A DNA stretch of 64,000 nt from Clostridium_I sp963725425 (GTDB lineage Bacteria > Bacillota > Clostridia > Clostridiales > Clostridiaceae): the NCBI GenBank assembly GCA_963725425.1, contig CAVRYJ010000042.1, positions 62,001 to 126,000 of the forward strand, in the 5' to 3' direction. Position 1 is the stretch's first letter; every line of letters begins with the position of its first letter. The position numbers and the translations under genes are program-made. This document shows, piece after piece, positions 1 through 9,245 of the stretch. The notes beneath the pieces are model-generated. The model did no database searches, was not told where the DNA came from, and saw only the letters and a list, made by a program, of their open reading frames with translations.

Positions 1-1365
1 TATAAAGACACTGTACATAGCTGCGCTGATAACAATATTTATAATAATATTAACATTATTATATTTAAGTAAAATAGTTATTAAGCCCATTAATAAACTT
101 GGAAATAAAGCCCTCACTATATTTTTCATGTTTGATACTACTATTATCTCTTTGGCATACCACTTCATCATCACAAAGTTAATAATTTCAGAGAGTAAAG
201 TTATTATAGCTGCAATATTCATTCCATATTTTGGTGTCAAAACTAAATTCAATCCAAGATTTATTATAGCTGAAACTGCCACCGCCTTTACATATTTTCT
301 TTCTAAGTTACAGGCATTTAATCCATAACCATATAATTCTCTAAAAAAGAGAATCACAACATAAATTAATAATATAGAAAAAGAAGTGTAAGCCTTCAAA
401 AATGTTTTATCATACAATAATATAATTAATTGCTTTGAAAGTATTATTCCTCCTATTGCCACTGGTATTATAAATGCGGCTAATATTTTTGAAGTCTTAT
501 TCATAAGTTCACTAAGTTTCTCCCTAGAATTTTCATTAAAATACGTAATCATTACAGGAAAAATAGGAATAAATATCATACCAACCACATTAATAAGAAA
601 GAATATAATATTATAGCCAGATGCATAAACTCCAGCCTCTGCGCTACCTCTTGAAAAGTAAATAACCACTCTATCTACATTCCCATTTATCATAGCTAGC
701 AGTCCAGAAATTACAAATGGAATTCCAAAATTTATATAACCTAGCATCGTTCTCTTGTTTAATCTTACCTTTACTTTTAATTTTTCTTTAAAAAAATACC
801 CATAAAACTGGAATAGAACTCCCAGCACTAGGGCTAAAACCGTAAACAGTGGTACATAATATAGCTGAGTTTTCTCTTTTAAAAATATGTAAACTAACAC
901 AAATGGAATACCACTCTTAAGTACATTGTATACAGAATTATACTCCATCTTTTGCAACCCACTATATACCCAATCAATGCTCATAGCCATTGGAAGTAGT
1001 GTTAACCCATATAACACTAATAGTATTGCTAGAACACCATCGTGATTGAATTTCCATATACATAGTGACACTACTGCTATTAGCACAAGGCTAATAATAA
1101 AAAGGATAATCCTAAAGACAAGTATATCTCCTACTACGGTTTTTATTCGACTTTTATCCTTTGCAATTTCACGTGTTCCATAAGTTTGCAATCCAAAAAG
1201 TACAAACAAAGTAAAATAGGTAATCATGGATTGTACTGTTGTTAATTCTCCAAAGGCAGCTTCACCCAATCTCTTCCCGCAAAAACTTGTTGTAAGAAAT
1301 GAAAACAACTGGGCTAAGATACTTGAACTGATTACAACTATAGCATTTTTAGCCACTTTATTCAT
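1..1365 (-). CDS. Wzx-like polysaccharide flippase (C-terminus outside window)
   Basis: An open frame runs on the minus strand from ATG at 1365 (GGAAGG-type RBS eight bases upstream) to the window edge with no stop, giving at least 455 residues. The translation begins MNKVAKNAIVVISSSILAQL and is almost entirely hydrophobic, with about a dozen predicted membrane segments and an early TYGTREIAKDK motif. This is the pattern of the polysaccharide transporter (MATE/MOP superfamily, Wzx/RfbX) family. Such proteins flip undecaprenyl-linked repeat units across the cytoplasmic membrane. Its place beside rmlD, a TagA-type transferase and a Wzy-like protein supports the role. The last residues are missing. 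Substrate cannot be predicted. Confidence 0.8.
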   Translation of the reverse strand, partial: MNKVAKNAIVVISSSILAQLFSFLTTSFCGKRLGEAAFGELTTVQSMITYFTLFVLFGLQTYGTREIAKDKSRIKTVVGDILVFRIILFIISLVLIAVVSLCIWKFNHDGVLAILLVLYGLTLLPMAMSIDWVYSGLQKMEYNSVYNVLKSGIPFVLVYIFLKEKTQLYYVPLFTVLALVLGVLFQFYGYFFKEKLKVKVRLNKRTMLGYINFGIPFVISGLLAMINGNVDRVVIYFSRGSAEAGVYASGYNIIFFLINVVGMIFIPIFPVMITYFNENSREKLSELMNKTSKILAAFIIPVAIGGIILSKQLIILLYDKTFLKAYTSFSILLIYVVILFFRELYGYGLNACNLERKYVKAVAVSAIINLGLNLVLTPKYGMNIAAIITLLSEIINFVMMKWYAKEIIVVSNMKNIVRALFPSLLMGLITILLKYNNVNIIINIVISAAMYSVFI

Positions 1366-1390
1366 CTAAATACCTTCCTTAAATCCATTT

Positions 1391-1417
1391 GGTTATTTCT
1401 TTGATGATTCCTTAAAA
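1391..1417 (+). repeat. Diverged copy of a short interspersed repeat
   Basis: The stretch resembles the core of the repeat seen better at 6609, 11769 and 41644 (a TTGTTATTTTTTGATGAT-like core followed by CCTTAA). Here the core reads GGTTATTTCTTTGATGATTC. It abuts the left end of the MITE-like element. This is the weakest of the copies apart from 31557. Confidence 0.4.
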
Positions 1418-1631
1418 GGGGTTGCTCTAAAAATCATAATAAATTGCAAAGCAATTTATTAAGTGGAGAGTTGATAATTGAGAGTTGAGAGTTAATGTTG
1501 ATTTTAGGCAGCAAAGCTACCTAAAATCTAAAATCAATTATTAGTTTTTCTGAGCTTGCTCAGAAAAACATCATTAACTCTCAATTTTCAATTTTCAATT
1601 CTTAACTTCCTTATTTTTATAGCAACCCCTT
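1415..1631. mobile_element. MITE-like palindromic element between rmlD and wzx
   Basis: A non-coding segment of about 217 bp is bounded by imperfect inverted repeats: the left end (1416-1440) begins AAGGGGTTGCTCTAAAAAT and the right end (1611-1631) is its near complement. Inside are direct and inverted copies of a GAGAGTTGAGAGTTAATG-like unit, a 12-bp stem hairpin (GATTTTAGGCAG against CTACCTAAAATC) and a perfect 10-bp stem (TTTTTCTGAG against CTCAGAAAAA). No open frame of note. The architecture (terminal inverted repeats, nested hairpins, no coding capacity) fits a miniature inverted-repeat element. A target duplication was not identified. Confidence 0.55.
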
Positions 1632-1641
1632 ATTATATCAA

Positions 1642-2484
1642 TTAAGCATCAAGATCTGCAAGATACTCTTTTAATGATTCTTTCCAATCTCTTGTGATAT
1701 CCCCTGTTGTTAATTCCAGCATGTAATTCCTAAGTACAGAATATTTGGGTCTTTTAGCAACAGCTACGAATTCATCAGAAGTACATGGTACTACTTTAAT
1801 ATTGATGTTCCTAATTGCAAATATCTCTAAAGCAAAGTCATACCAAGAACAAACTCCCTTACATGTGCAATGGAATAAGCCATAATTTTTTTCACTAACA
1901 AGTTTTATAACAACTCTTGCTAAATCCACAGTGCTTGTTGGCGTACCAATTTGATCATTTACTACTTTAAGTTCATCATGATCTTTGCTAAGTTTTAGCA
2001 TTGTTTTTACAAAATTGCCACCATCACCATAAAGCCATGCTGTTCTAACTATGTAATGCTTTGGATTTAATGCTCTAACTAATTTTTCCCCTTCAAGTTT
2101 AGTACTTCCATACACAGATTGTGGGTTTGGCTTATCAAATTCTGTAAGTTCTTTATCAACTTCCCCATCAAAAACATAATCTGTAGAAATCTGAACTATT
2201 TCAGCACCAATTGAAAAAGCAGCCGCTGCTAAGTTTTTAGGTCCAATAGTGTTTATTTTTGTAGCTAGTTCAAGCTGTGATTCACATTTATCAACCTGAG
2301 TATGTGCAGCGCAATTTATTATAACATCTGGTTTGTTTTCACTTACATATTTATTAACTGCTAATACGTCTGTTATATCAAGATCCTTAACATCCGTTGG
2401 TAAAAGTTCCACATCTTTTCCCTTATATTGTTTTTGAATTTCTCGTCCAAGTTGTCCGTTTGCACCTGTTATTAAAATTTTCAT
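1642..2484 (-). CDS. rmlD: dTDP-4-dehydrorhamnose reductase
   Basis: A 280-residue protein of the extended short-chain dehydrogenase fold and typical RmlD length. The N-terminal NAD(P)-binding motif is GANGQLGREI (residues 7-16). STDYVFDG (about residue 100) and YGSTKLEGEK (about residue 128), with the Tyr/Lys catalytic pair, are signature RmlD motifs. It catalyses the last step of dTDP-L-rhamnose synthesis, reducing dTDP-4-keto-L-rhamnose. GGGAGC precedes the ATG. Unusually it lies about 18 kb from rmlA, rmlB and rmlC, at the distal end of the same minus-strand locus. The MITE-like element separates it from the flippase gene downstream. Confidence 0.95.
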   Translation of the reverse strand: MKILITGANGQLGREIQKQYKGKDVELLPTDVKDLDITDVLAVNKYVSENKPDVIINCAAHTQVDKCESQLELATKINTIGPKNLAAAAFSIGAEIVQISTDYVFDGEVDKELTEFDKPNPQSVYGSTKLEGEKLVRALNPKHYIVRTAWLYGDGGNFVKTMLKLSKDHDELKVVNDQIGTPTSTVDLARVVIKLVSEKNYGLFHCTCKGVCSWYDFALEIFAIRNINIKVVPCTSDEFVAVAKRPKYSVLRNYMLELTTGDITRDWKESLKEYLADLDA

Positions 2485-2512
2485 TTTTATCAGCTCCCAA
2501 ATTTATTATATA

Positions 2513-3229
2513 CTATTTATCTTTTTTAGTGAAAGCAACCTTCAATAAAAACTTAGGAATAACTCCTAGTCGTTTTATTCTGAAAGGCTCTTTAGAAACT
2601 CTATAAAGCCATTCCAGTCCAAGATTTATCATCCACCTTGGAGCTCTTTTAAGCTTTCCTGATATAACATCGAAACTACCTCCAAGACCCATATATATGC
2701 TAGCAGGTAAACTGTTCATGTACTCATTAATAAATCTTTCCTGTTTTGGAGATCCCATAGCTACAAACAATACATAGGGTTTAGCTTTCCTTATGTCTTG
2801 CAGTATTTCTTGGCAATTTTCAATATTAAAATAGCCATCATGACTGCCTGCAATAATTAATCCTATATATTTCTTTTTCAAATTTTCCATGCATTTATCT
2901 AGCATATCCTGCTTTGCACCTAAAAAATATATTTTTTTCTTCTCATTAGCACAGTATTTCACTATTTCTTCCATAACCTCAATACCAGCAATTTTTTCAC
3001 TAACTGGACATTTGGCTATTTTAGATGCAATAACAACACCTATGCCATCTGGTATCATTACAGAATTTTCCTTAGTGCACCCCGCAAAAAGTGAGTCATC
3101 ACTTAATCCATTGTACAACACCTCAGGGTTTCCTGAAATTATATGGATTTTATCAAATTTTTTTATATATTCAATAAATTCATTTTTACTTTCATTATAT
3201 ATATCATATTTTAATATCCTTGAAAACAT
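2513..3229 (-). CDS. WecG/TagA/CpsF family glycosyltransferase
   Basis: A 238-residue protein matching the GT26 family along its whole length: GNPEVLYNGLSDD near residue 34, the PDGIGVV motif near residue 60, FLGAKQDML near residue 98, and VAMGSPKQERFI near residue 155. The C-terminal GGSFDVISGKLKRAPRW and WLYRVSKEP segments are diagnostic. Family members transfer an N-acetylmannosamine-type sugar to a lipid-linked acceptor, as TagA does in teichoic acid linkage-unit synthesis. A peripheral membrane location is expected. AGGGGG precedes the ATG. It lies 28 bp upstream of rmlD and 9 bp downstream of the Wzy-like gene, so the three are probably co-transcribed. Exact donor and acceptor are not predictable. 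Confidence 0.88.
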   Translation of the reverse strand: MFSRILKYDIYNESKNEFIEYIKKFDKIHIISGNPEVLYNGLSDDSLFAGCTKENSVMIPDGIGVVIASKIAKCPVSEKIAGIEVMEEIVKYCANEKKKIYFLGAKQDMLDKCMENLKKKYIGLIIAGSHDGYFNIENCQEILQDIRKAKPYVLFVAMGSPKQERFINEYMNSLPASIYMGLGGSFDVISGKLKRAPRWMINLGLEWLYRVSKEPFRIKRLGVIPKFLLKVAFTKKDK

Positions 3230-3238
3230 ATATTCCCC

Positions 3239-4492
3239 CTAGTATGTATTATTTCTTTCTCTATAAAGAAGGGCATCAGCACAGGCTAAAAATATCCAAA
3301 AATATGCTACCACTTCAGGAACAGTAAACAGACTTTCAAACAAATTCATAAAGAAAAAACCTATCATGGAAGCAAAAAATCCAATATAAAATAATTTCAA
3401 GTCTTTGTCCTGAATATTTTTAATGACATTTTTAATCTTTATTATAGAACATACGATTATCCCAATAAAGGAAATGCCTCCAACTACTCCAAGTTCCGAC
3501 TCTATCTTTAAGTATGCATTGTGAGTAGGATAATGTGAGTAATTTAAGTAACGAAGATATTTATATTTAGCTACATATGTGTCATATAAGTCTATAAAAT
3601 TTCCGTTTCCTACACCAAGTATAGGATGTTGTTGTATCATCTTTAATGCTGTTTTTGCTATTTGTATTCTACCTTGATTTATAGAGTTATTTCCAATTTG
3701 AAATAATCTGTCCTTTACCATGGGAATAGCAAATGCAATGCCTAAAAGTCCACCTAGTCCTATTAAAAAGTACCAACTATATATAAGGGACAATATAACA
3801 GCACCTACACCTAAAGCTAAAAATGAATTTCTAGAACCTGTAAAGCTTATATTACATAGTGTCATTACAAATATTATCAAGAACATACCTTTTGAAATTA
3901 TGGTTTTTCCCTTTATTATCATCAGTAGTACAGGAAAAGCACCAATAAGCAAAAATGCAGCAAAAGTATTTGGATTATCAAAAGTAGCATTAGTTCTTAA
4001 TATGTTCGAACCAGGAACCGCATAACCCGTTAAAAGTGCAAAACCTGTAATCTTTTGAAAAATTCCATAAATATTTATCAATGTAAAAGTAAACAAATAG
4101 GAATTTATAAGCCCTTTTACCTGATTTCTATCTATGTTATATTTTGTAATAAAATATAACAACACGAAGGATAAAAATCTAGCACTCTCAGTTATTGCAA
4201 TCATCCTATAAGATGAATAAGAAATAGATATTACCATAATTCCCAAAAGTGCAAGCATTGAAATACCTAAAAAGTCTGTTGAAAAATCCTTAACATCACT
4301 TATGAAACCTCTCCAGTTTTTTACTGCTAAAATTAAGAATACAAATATTAATAATCCTAATAAAACATTTCCTAATGATGGTATTTCATGAATTTTAGGA
4401 ATTATAGCGAGTTTTAATCCATTTGGCATAATTGGTATAAATATAACATAAGCACATAATATGTAATAAATTAATTTATTTTTAATCTTCAA
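3239..4492 (-). CDS. O-antigen ligase/polymerase (Wzy/WaaL-like) membrane protein
   Basis: A 417-residue polytopic membrane protein with about eleven hydrophobic segments and a large extracytoplasmic loop between about residues 265 and 325. The loop holds the motif PILGVGNGNFIDLY followed by SHYPTHNAYL, as in the PF04932 O-antigen ligase/polymerase family; the NxxL/H residues in that loop are typical. Such proteins polymerise or ligate lipid-linked oligosaccharides outside the membrane. The start is a TTG, supported by AGAGGTGCG just upstream. With the flippase at 1-1365 it makes a Wzx/Wzy-like pair. Polymerase and ligase cannot be told apart from sequence. Confidence 0.85.
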   Translation of the reverse strand: MKIKNKLIYYILCAYVIFIPIMPNGLKLAIIPKIHEIPSLGNVLLGLLIFVFLILAVKNWRGFISDVKDFSTDFLGISMLALLGIMVISISYSSYRMIAITESARFLSFVLLYFITKYNIDRNQVKGLINSYLFTFTLINIYGIFQKITGFALLTGYAVPGSNILRTNATFDNPNTFAAFLLIGAFPVLLMIIKGKTIISKGMFLIIFVMTLCNISFTGSRNSFLALGVGAVILSLIYSWYFLIGLGGLLGIAFAIPMVKDRLFQIGNNSINQGRIQIAKTALKMIQQHPILGVGNGNFIDLYDTYVAKYKYLRYLNYSHYPTHNAYLKIESELGVVGGISFIGIIVCSIIKIKNVIKNIQDKDLKLFYIGFFASMIGFFFMNLFESLFTVPEVVAYFWIFLACADALLYRERNNTY

Positions 4493-4581
4493 ATTCGCAC
4501 CTCTTAATAACTTAATTTCTTAGCTTTTTTAGTATCTATTTTTACTAATAGCCATTTTACTTGTGGCCATTTTTATTGTAT

Positions 4582-5520
4582 CTAAATATATTTTTTGTTG
4601 TTTTTAATTGTTTTAGACCGATTAAAAATCTGCAAAAAAGTTAGTCCTATTACTCTAAAGCTAAGAGCAATAACTAAATTTATCTTCACCTGCAATTCTT
4701 TTAACCTTCCAAAATTTTTTCTAAAGTATAATATCATACTTCTGTATCTTTCATAAAAGGTCATAGCACTTAGTTTTTCACTACTTTGTCCAATAAGATG
4801 AATTATCTGTGCATGAGGATAATAGACTCTACTCCAACCAGCTTTGAAGGCTTGAAGGCAATAATCTATTTCTTCATAATACATAAAATATCTTTCATCC
4901 AGCATCCCAATCTCTTCAATTACTTGCCTTCTTATTAATAATGCTGCACCTACTAGCACTTGTACTTCTTCAGGTTCTTCTATACTTTGATAATTTTTCA
5001 TGTATTGCTGTACGTCTTTAGAACCAAAGGCTCCTCCAAATTTAACAAAGAAGCTCTTCACCAATGGAATTTTAAGTACATTTTTCAATTTGTACATATG
5101 ATAAACTTCTCTTTTAAATGTAGGAAAACCTGAAATGGATGTTTGGTGAGTCAAATCTTTATTTAAAAGCTTTGGTCCAAGCATTCCTATGGTTTCATTT
5201 TCATCCATATACCCTATCATCTTTTCCATGACATCCTTTAAAACAATAGTATCACTATTAAGTAAAAATACATATCTACCTAAGCTTTCCTTTATACCTA
5301 AATTGTTTGCATATGCGAATCCGCCATTTACCTTACTTGCAATTAATCTTACATCTTTAAAATCATCTTTTAACATTTTTGTACTATCATCACTTGATGC
5401 ATTATCCACAACTATTATTTCATAGGAAATGCCTCTAGTATTATCATATATGGATTCAATGCAGGCTCTTATAAGATCCCTTGTATTATAATTTACAATA
5501 ATTACTGAAATATCTACCAT
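4582..5520 (-). CDS. Family 2 glycosyltransferase (rhamnosyltransferase-like)
   Basis: A GT2-fold protein of 312 residues beginning MVDISVIIVNYNT. I chose this ATG (5520) because GGAGG sits five bases upstream; an in-frame ATG 36 bp earlier has no RBS. The nucleotide-sugar site shows VDNASSDDST and the DxD-equivalent LLNSDT (about residue 90); MYYEEIDYC (about residue 214) is the GT2 acceptor-side ED motif. The C-terminus has one hydrophobic stretch that may anchor it. It overlaps no gene but starts 10 bp after the stop of the next GT2 gene upstream, which is its closest neighbour in sequence. Likely acts in repeat-unit assembly on the cytoplasmic membrane face. Confidence 0.88.
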   Translation of the reverse strand: MVDISVIIVNYNTRDLIRACIESIYDNTRGISYEIIVVDNASSDDSTKMLKDDFKDVRLIASKVNGGFAYANNLGIKESLGRYVFLLNSDTIVLKDVMEKMIGYMDENETIGMLGPKLLNKDLTHQTSISGFPTFKREVYHMYKLKNVLKIPLVKSFFVKFGGAFGSKDVQQYMKNYQSIEEPEEVQVLVGAALLIRRQVIEEIGMLDERYFMYYEEIDYCLQAFKAGWSRVYYPHAQIIHLIGQSSEKLSAMTFYERYRSMILYFRKNFGRLKELQVKINLVIALSFRVIGLTFLQIFNRSKTIKNNKKYI

Positions 5521-5530
5521 TTTTCCTCCA

Positions 5531-6433
5531 TTAACCTTTTGTACCAACTCTACCATTTGGCAGTAACATATTCTTTAGTATTGCGACTGTACCCAAAAGA
5601 ATTATTCCTACATAAACAATCCAGTCAAACAAAAATATGCTTTCACCCTTATTATACTTGTTGTAAAATATAATCATTGCCCTGTAGAATTCATAGGTTG
5701 CCCTTGCTCCAAGCTGCTTACTGCTTTCCCCTTTGTAGTGTATTATGGAGCCCACCGGACAATATCTTACAGTATAACCTTCCTTCTTAGTTCTCATACA
5801 CCAATCCATCTCTTCACCATACATAAAAAAAGTCTCATCAAGCAACCCAATTTTATCAATTACTTCTCTTTTTATCATTAAAAAGCACCCCGATACAGAA
5901 TCCACATCTAAAAATTCATCTTCTGGCACATGAGTTAAATTATACCTAGTTAAATTTTTACTATTTTTAAATAATTTACTAAGCCCAAAGAGTTTAAAAA
6001 AAGCATCCTTAGGTCTTGGTGCCATCCTTCTGCATGCAAGTTGCAGTGTACCATCTGGATTCAAAACAGTACAACCTGCAACACCTAAATTTTCTTCTTC
6101 TACAAGACATTCATAAGTTTTACATATTACATTTTCTTTTATCAATGTATCTGGATTTAGCAGTAAAATAACTGTACCTTTAGCTATTTTTATAGCTTGG
6201 TTATTTGCTCCTGCAAATCCTTTATTGTCCTTATTTTCCATTAGCAAGCAATTGCTTTTATTCCCGAACTTTTCCTTGATCATATCACAACTTTTGTCCG
6301 AAGAATTGTTATCTACAATTATGATTTCATAGTTTAACTTTTTTGTATTTTCATATATTGAATTTAAACAATCTTTTAAAAGATCCTTGGCGTTCCAATT
6401 TACTATTATTATACTTAAGTTTATCTCTGACAT
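5531..6433 (-). CDS. Family 2 glycosyltransferase (rhamnosyltransferase-like)
   Basis: A 300-residue GT2 protein beginning MSEINLSIIIVNWNAKDLL. VDNNSSDKSC (about residue 41) and LLLNPDT (about residue 93) form the donor-binding core, and FMYGEEMDWC (about residue 203) is the conserved acceptor motif. A C-terminal hydrophobic segment (IVYVGIILLGTVAIL) suggests membrane attachment. CAGGAG precedes the ATG. It looks like a paralogue of the downstream GT2 at 4582-5520, with the same domain order. It is the first minus-strand gene after a 368-bp gap that separates it from the plus-strand membrane-protein gene, so a promoter in that gap probably drives this part of the locus. Confidence 0.88.
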   Translation of the reverse strand: MSEINLSIIIVNWNAKDLLKDCLNSIYENTKKLNYEIIIVDNNSSDKSCDMIKEKFGNKSNCLLMENKDNKGFAGANNQAIKIAKGTVILLLNPDTLIKENVICKTYECLVEEENLGVAGCTVLNPDGTLQLACRRMAPRPKDAFFKLFGLSKLFKNSKNLTRYNLTHVPEDEFLDVDSVSGCFLMIKREVIDKIGLLDETFFMYGEEMDWCMRTKKEGYTVRYCPVGSIIHYKGESSKQLGARATYEFYRAMIIFYNKYNKGESIFLFDWIVYVGIILLGTVAILKNMLLPNGRVGTKG

Positions 6434-6608
6434 TACATACTCCTGTTTAACTCATTTTAATCACTTTTTATATTAACATTTAGAATTATAATAGTCAAAC
6501 AATTAGGCGTTGAAAAATGCACGTAATTAATATAACATAGACATAAAAACTGCTACTTTTCCCTTATTAACTTTCAAATTCTTTCTTTGAAATAATAAAA
6601 TACAAAAT

Positions 6609-6650
6609 AGACATGAATACTGACTTGTTATTTTTTGATGATGCCTTAAT
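6609..6650 (+). repeat. Short interspersed repeat, copy with full core
   Basis: This 42-bp stretch shares its full length with 41644-41685 and most of 11769-11810: an AGACATGAATACTGACTTGT-like left half, a run of T, then GATGATGCCTTAA. All copies lie between genes or at gene ends and have the same orientation in the window. Confidence 0.65.
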
Positions 6651-6663
6651 ATTATGATATAAT
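6635..6663 (+). promoter_or_regulatory. Candidate sigma-A promoter for the 6802 gene
   Basis: TTGATG (6635-6640) is followed after exactly 17 bases by TATAAT (6658-6663), a perfect -10 hexamer. The -35 hexamer lies inside the short interspersed repeat. The likely start site is about 130 bp upstream of the coding start at 6802. Chance occurrence in AT-rich DNA is possible. Confidence 0.45.
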
Positions 6664-6801
6664 CAGAACTAGCGTATGGATATGGAAAAATATATCTTTA
6701 TACAATGGTAATTATTTTGTCCATTTCCAAATAAGACAACTATAAGAACTATAGCTAACATAACTTAGTGGTTTTATTATTAGAAAGAAAGGAATGAACC
6801 T

Positions 6802-8481
6802 ATGCGAACACCTAAATTTATCAACAAGAAAAATATTTTTATTTTTTATATATTTGCCATTTTACTAGTAAGGTTATTTCTTGCAACAGGAGCAAGTGTA
6901 TGGGCACAAACTGCAAATCAATATGATGACGGTATGATGATTAAGGATGCAACTAACTTAATCGCAAACAACTGGCTTGGAGCTTTTAATCAATACACTC
7001 TTGCTAAAGGTATAACTTTTCCAATTTACTTAGCTATACTAAATAAAATTGGTTTTCCCTTTAATTTGGCTAATGTAGTTATGTGTTTTGCAGCATCACT
7101 AACATTTATCCTAGTGCTAAGTAAAATTATTCCTAGCAAAATTCACCTAGGAATAATTTATACTGTAATCATGTTTAATCCTCTTGCCTCTGCTTCATTT
7201 ACATTTCAAAGAGTTTATAGGGATTCAATATACGGTTATTTAGTAGTAATTTTATTTTCCTTAGTAATTGCCATATATTTAAATCGAAATACTTCAATTT
7301 TGAAATTATTTTTATATTGCATCGGTGCAGGTTTCTTTTTATCAGCTACTTGGCTGGCTAGAGAAGATTCCCCTTGGGTACTGCCCTTTGTAGCAGTAGC
7401 ACTTATTCTTACTGCTTATTTTATACTGTTTAGTAAACAGTATAAGCAAAAATTAGTCAGGATTTTTGCCCTTACAATAGTACCACTTTTTTGATTGGTA
7501 GCATTTCTCGTTGTTTCTACTATAAATTATGAGCACTATGGAATTTTTGCAACCAACGAGTACACAGGCGGGTATCTTCCTAAACTATTTAAGGTACTCA
7601 CAATCATAAAACCCGATGAGTGGATAGCTAAAGTTCCAATTCCTAAATCTACTCGTGAAAAAGCTTACAAAGTTTCCCCTACTTTTGCAAAATTGGAACC
7701 TATTCTTGAAAAACATCCTTTCGTAGTAAATGCAGATTACGATCCTACTTGTTCTATGCTTGCTTGGGCTGTTATTGATAGTGTACAGTGGTCTGGACGA
7801 ACAGACGGCAAATCAAGTCAGGAATTTTATAAAAAATCCTATGAGGAGATTAGTGCTGCTATCTCAAAAGGAAAGCTAAAAACTAGAGGTGGGTATATTT
7901 TTATGTTTGAGTCTCCTTGGGACAATAGATATATAAAACCCCTTGCAAAAACATTTATGCAGACACTTGGTATGACCATTGGCATGCGAAATGTAGCAAA
8001 TACAACAATTAGCACCTGGAACATGCCAAGTTCTGGCACAACTGCTCAAGCTCGACAACTTGAAAAACTAACGCATTTTACAGTCTATGCAAAAGTGGAT
8101 AAGATTCCATCCAGGCAGAACAAGTTGTATATTACAAATGACATTAGCAGAATTTATTACTATCTAAATCCTTTTTTATTTGTTATTGGTTTTTTATTTT
8201 ACATATATATTACCTTACGTTTCTTTTTTAGTATTCGGAAGAAAAAATATATTATGCGTGACCAATGGATTATTTTAACCGGTTTATTTTTGAGCTATAT
8301 GCTAAGATTGCTTTTAATTTCATACACAGCTGTATGTTCTACAGCATACATGAAATATACAATTTATGTTGCTCCAGCTTATTGGCTACTCCTTATGTTT
8401 ATTTTTACAAGTATTTTCATCGCTATTACTGACATAAACCTTAGGAGATTAAAGAATCATAATAAAAGAATTATCAGATAA
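6802..8481 (+). pseudogene. Polytopic membrane protein interrupted by in-frame TGA
   Basis: One reading frame of 560 codons is split by a single TGA at 7492-7494. The first part (230 codons) starts at an ATG preceded by AAAGGA and carries several membrane segments. The second part (327 codons) continues in the same frame directly after the TGA, through another membrane segment (VAFLVVSTINYEHYG), a soluble domain and a membrane-rich C-terminus. No frameshift is needed, so one base change (for example TTA, TGG or CGA to TGA) explains it. I recognise no family motif; the layout resembles integral-membrane GT-C-like or surface-polysaccharide proteins. It is the only plus-strand gene in the locus. 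Readthrough, a genuine nonsense mutation, or a sequencing error are all possible. Confidence 0.7.
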
Positions 8482-8493
8482 AACTAGTATAAA

Positions 8494-8543
8494 AAAGGCT
8501 TCCCAAGTAGTGAAAGTGAAACACACTCCTTGGGAAGCTTTTT
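8494..8543. terminator. Bidirectional terminator between convergent genes
   Basis: GCTTCCCAAG and its complement CTTGGGAAGC form a stem extended by AGTG/CACT, flanked by an A-run on the left and a T-run on the right. It can therefore end both the plus-strand membrane protein gene and the minus-strand EamA gene. Confidence 0.85.
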
Positions 8544-8554
8544 ATATTTTCAAT

Positions 8555-8893
8555 TTATGAAATTCCTATAAAAATAACACCTATAATTATTGAAGTTATT
8601 CCTATAATTTTAAACTTAGTTATCTTTTCTTTCAATATAATTCGTGATGTAATCATAGACCATATATATGTGATAGCTGTCATAGGTAAAACCACTGACA
8701 GAGGCATATAATTTAACACTATGATATTTAAAACAGCACTTGCTACATACAAGCATCCCCCTATATAAAGAAATTTACTCTTTACTATGGATAATATACC
8801 CAACCCAGATGTTGACTTCTTAAAAAAGAACCCACCAAAAGAACCAAATAATGTCATTATAACAATGATTAGTATCAATATAACTCTATTCAT
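8555..8893 (-). CDS. Small EamA/SMR-type membrane protein (lipid-sugar flippase subunit-like)
   Basis: A protein of about 112 residues with four hydrophobic segments, the size of small multidrug resistance and ArnE/ArnF-type proteins; the last part reads KFKIIGITSIIIGVIFIG. I place the start at the ATG at 8893, which overlaps the upstream gene's stop (8886-8888) and suggests translational coupling. With its neighbour at 8886-9245 it makes a pair of half-size transporters, as ArnE and ArnF do for undecaprenyl-phosphate-aminoarabinose. The GT2 gene directly upstream supports a job in moving a polyprenyl-phosphate sugar across the membrane. An efflux role for small compounds is the alternative. 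Confidence 0.72.
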   Translation of the reverse strand: MNRVILILIIVIMTLFGSFGGFFFKKSTSGLGILSIVKSKFLYIGGCLYVASAVLNIIVLNYMPLSVVLPMTAITYIWSMITSRIILKEKITKFKIIGITSIIIGVIFIGIS

Positions 8894-9245
8894 CTCCAAC
8901 ACCTATAAATATCACTCCCAGCATGATAAATACCAATCCCACAATCTTATATGTATTTATTAGCTCATTCAGAAAATAATTGCCTAAAAGAATTGTAAAA
9001 ATATAACTTACGCTCATTAATGGATGAATCACAGAAAAACTTCCGTATCTAAAAGCTATTATCATCATAACAGCCCCAATTCCGTAAAAAATAAAACCAA
9101 TTAAAATATATTTAACATTATGCATTTTAGATAGTTTCCAGAAGAATTGTCCAAACACTGTAAATAGTGAAGCAAATAATATTATTATTATTCCTTTCTT
9201 ATTTCTTTGTAGGGAAATAAACAGATTGTTCATTTTCTTACTCAT
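8886..9245 (-). CDS. Small EamA/SMR-type membrane protein, partner subunit
   Basis: A 119-residue protein with four membrane segments; the middle carries RYGSFSVIHPLMSVSYIF and the end KIVGLVFIMLGVIFIG, both typical of EamA half-domains. The start overlaps the stop of the upstream GT2 gene by 8 bp, and its own end overlaps the next small EamA gene, so the three are tightly coupled. The arrangement (polyprenyl-phosphate glycosyltransferase, then two four-helix proteins) mirrors arnC-type modules in other bacteria. It probably works as a heterodimer with the 8555 product in the cytoplasmic membrane. No substrate-specific residue is recognisable. Confidence 0.75.
   Translation of the reverse strand: MSKKMNNLFISLQRNKKGIIIILFASLFTVFGQFFWKLSKMHNVKYILIGFIFYGIGAVMMIIAFRYGSFSVIHPLMSVSYIFTILLGNYFLNELINTYKIVGLVFIMLGVIFIGVGDE

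Larger units (their letters stand above)
6434..6801. other. Divergent intergenic region
   Basis: The 368-bp gap between a minus-strand GT2 gene and a plus-strand membrane protein holds one good copy of the short interspersed repeat (6609-6650) and a promoter-like hexamer pair (6635-6663). The rest is AT-rich and I see no reading frame or RNA gene in it. Confidence 0.5.

Noticed and set aside
7492..7494. TGA as selenocysteine codon
   Set aside because: No SECIS-like hairpin was evident just downstream, the TGA lies in a membrane segment, and the region shows no redox motif.
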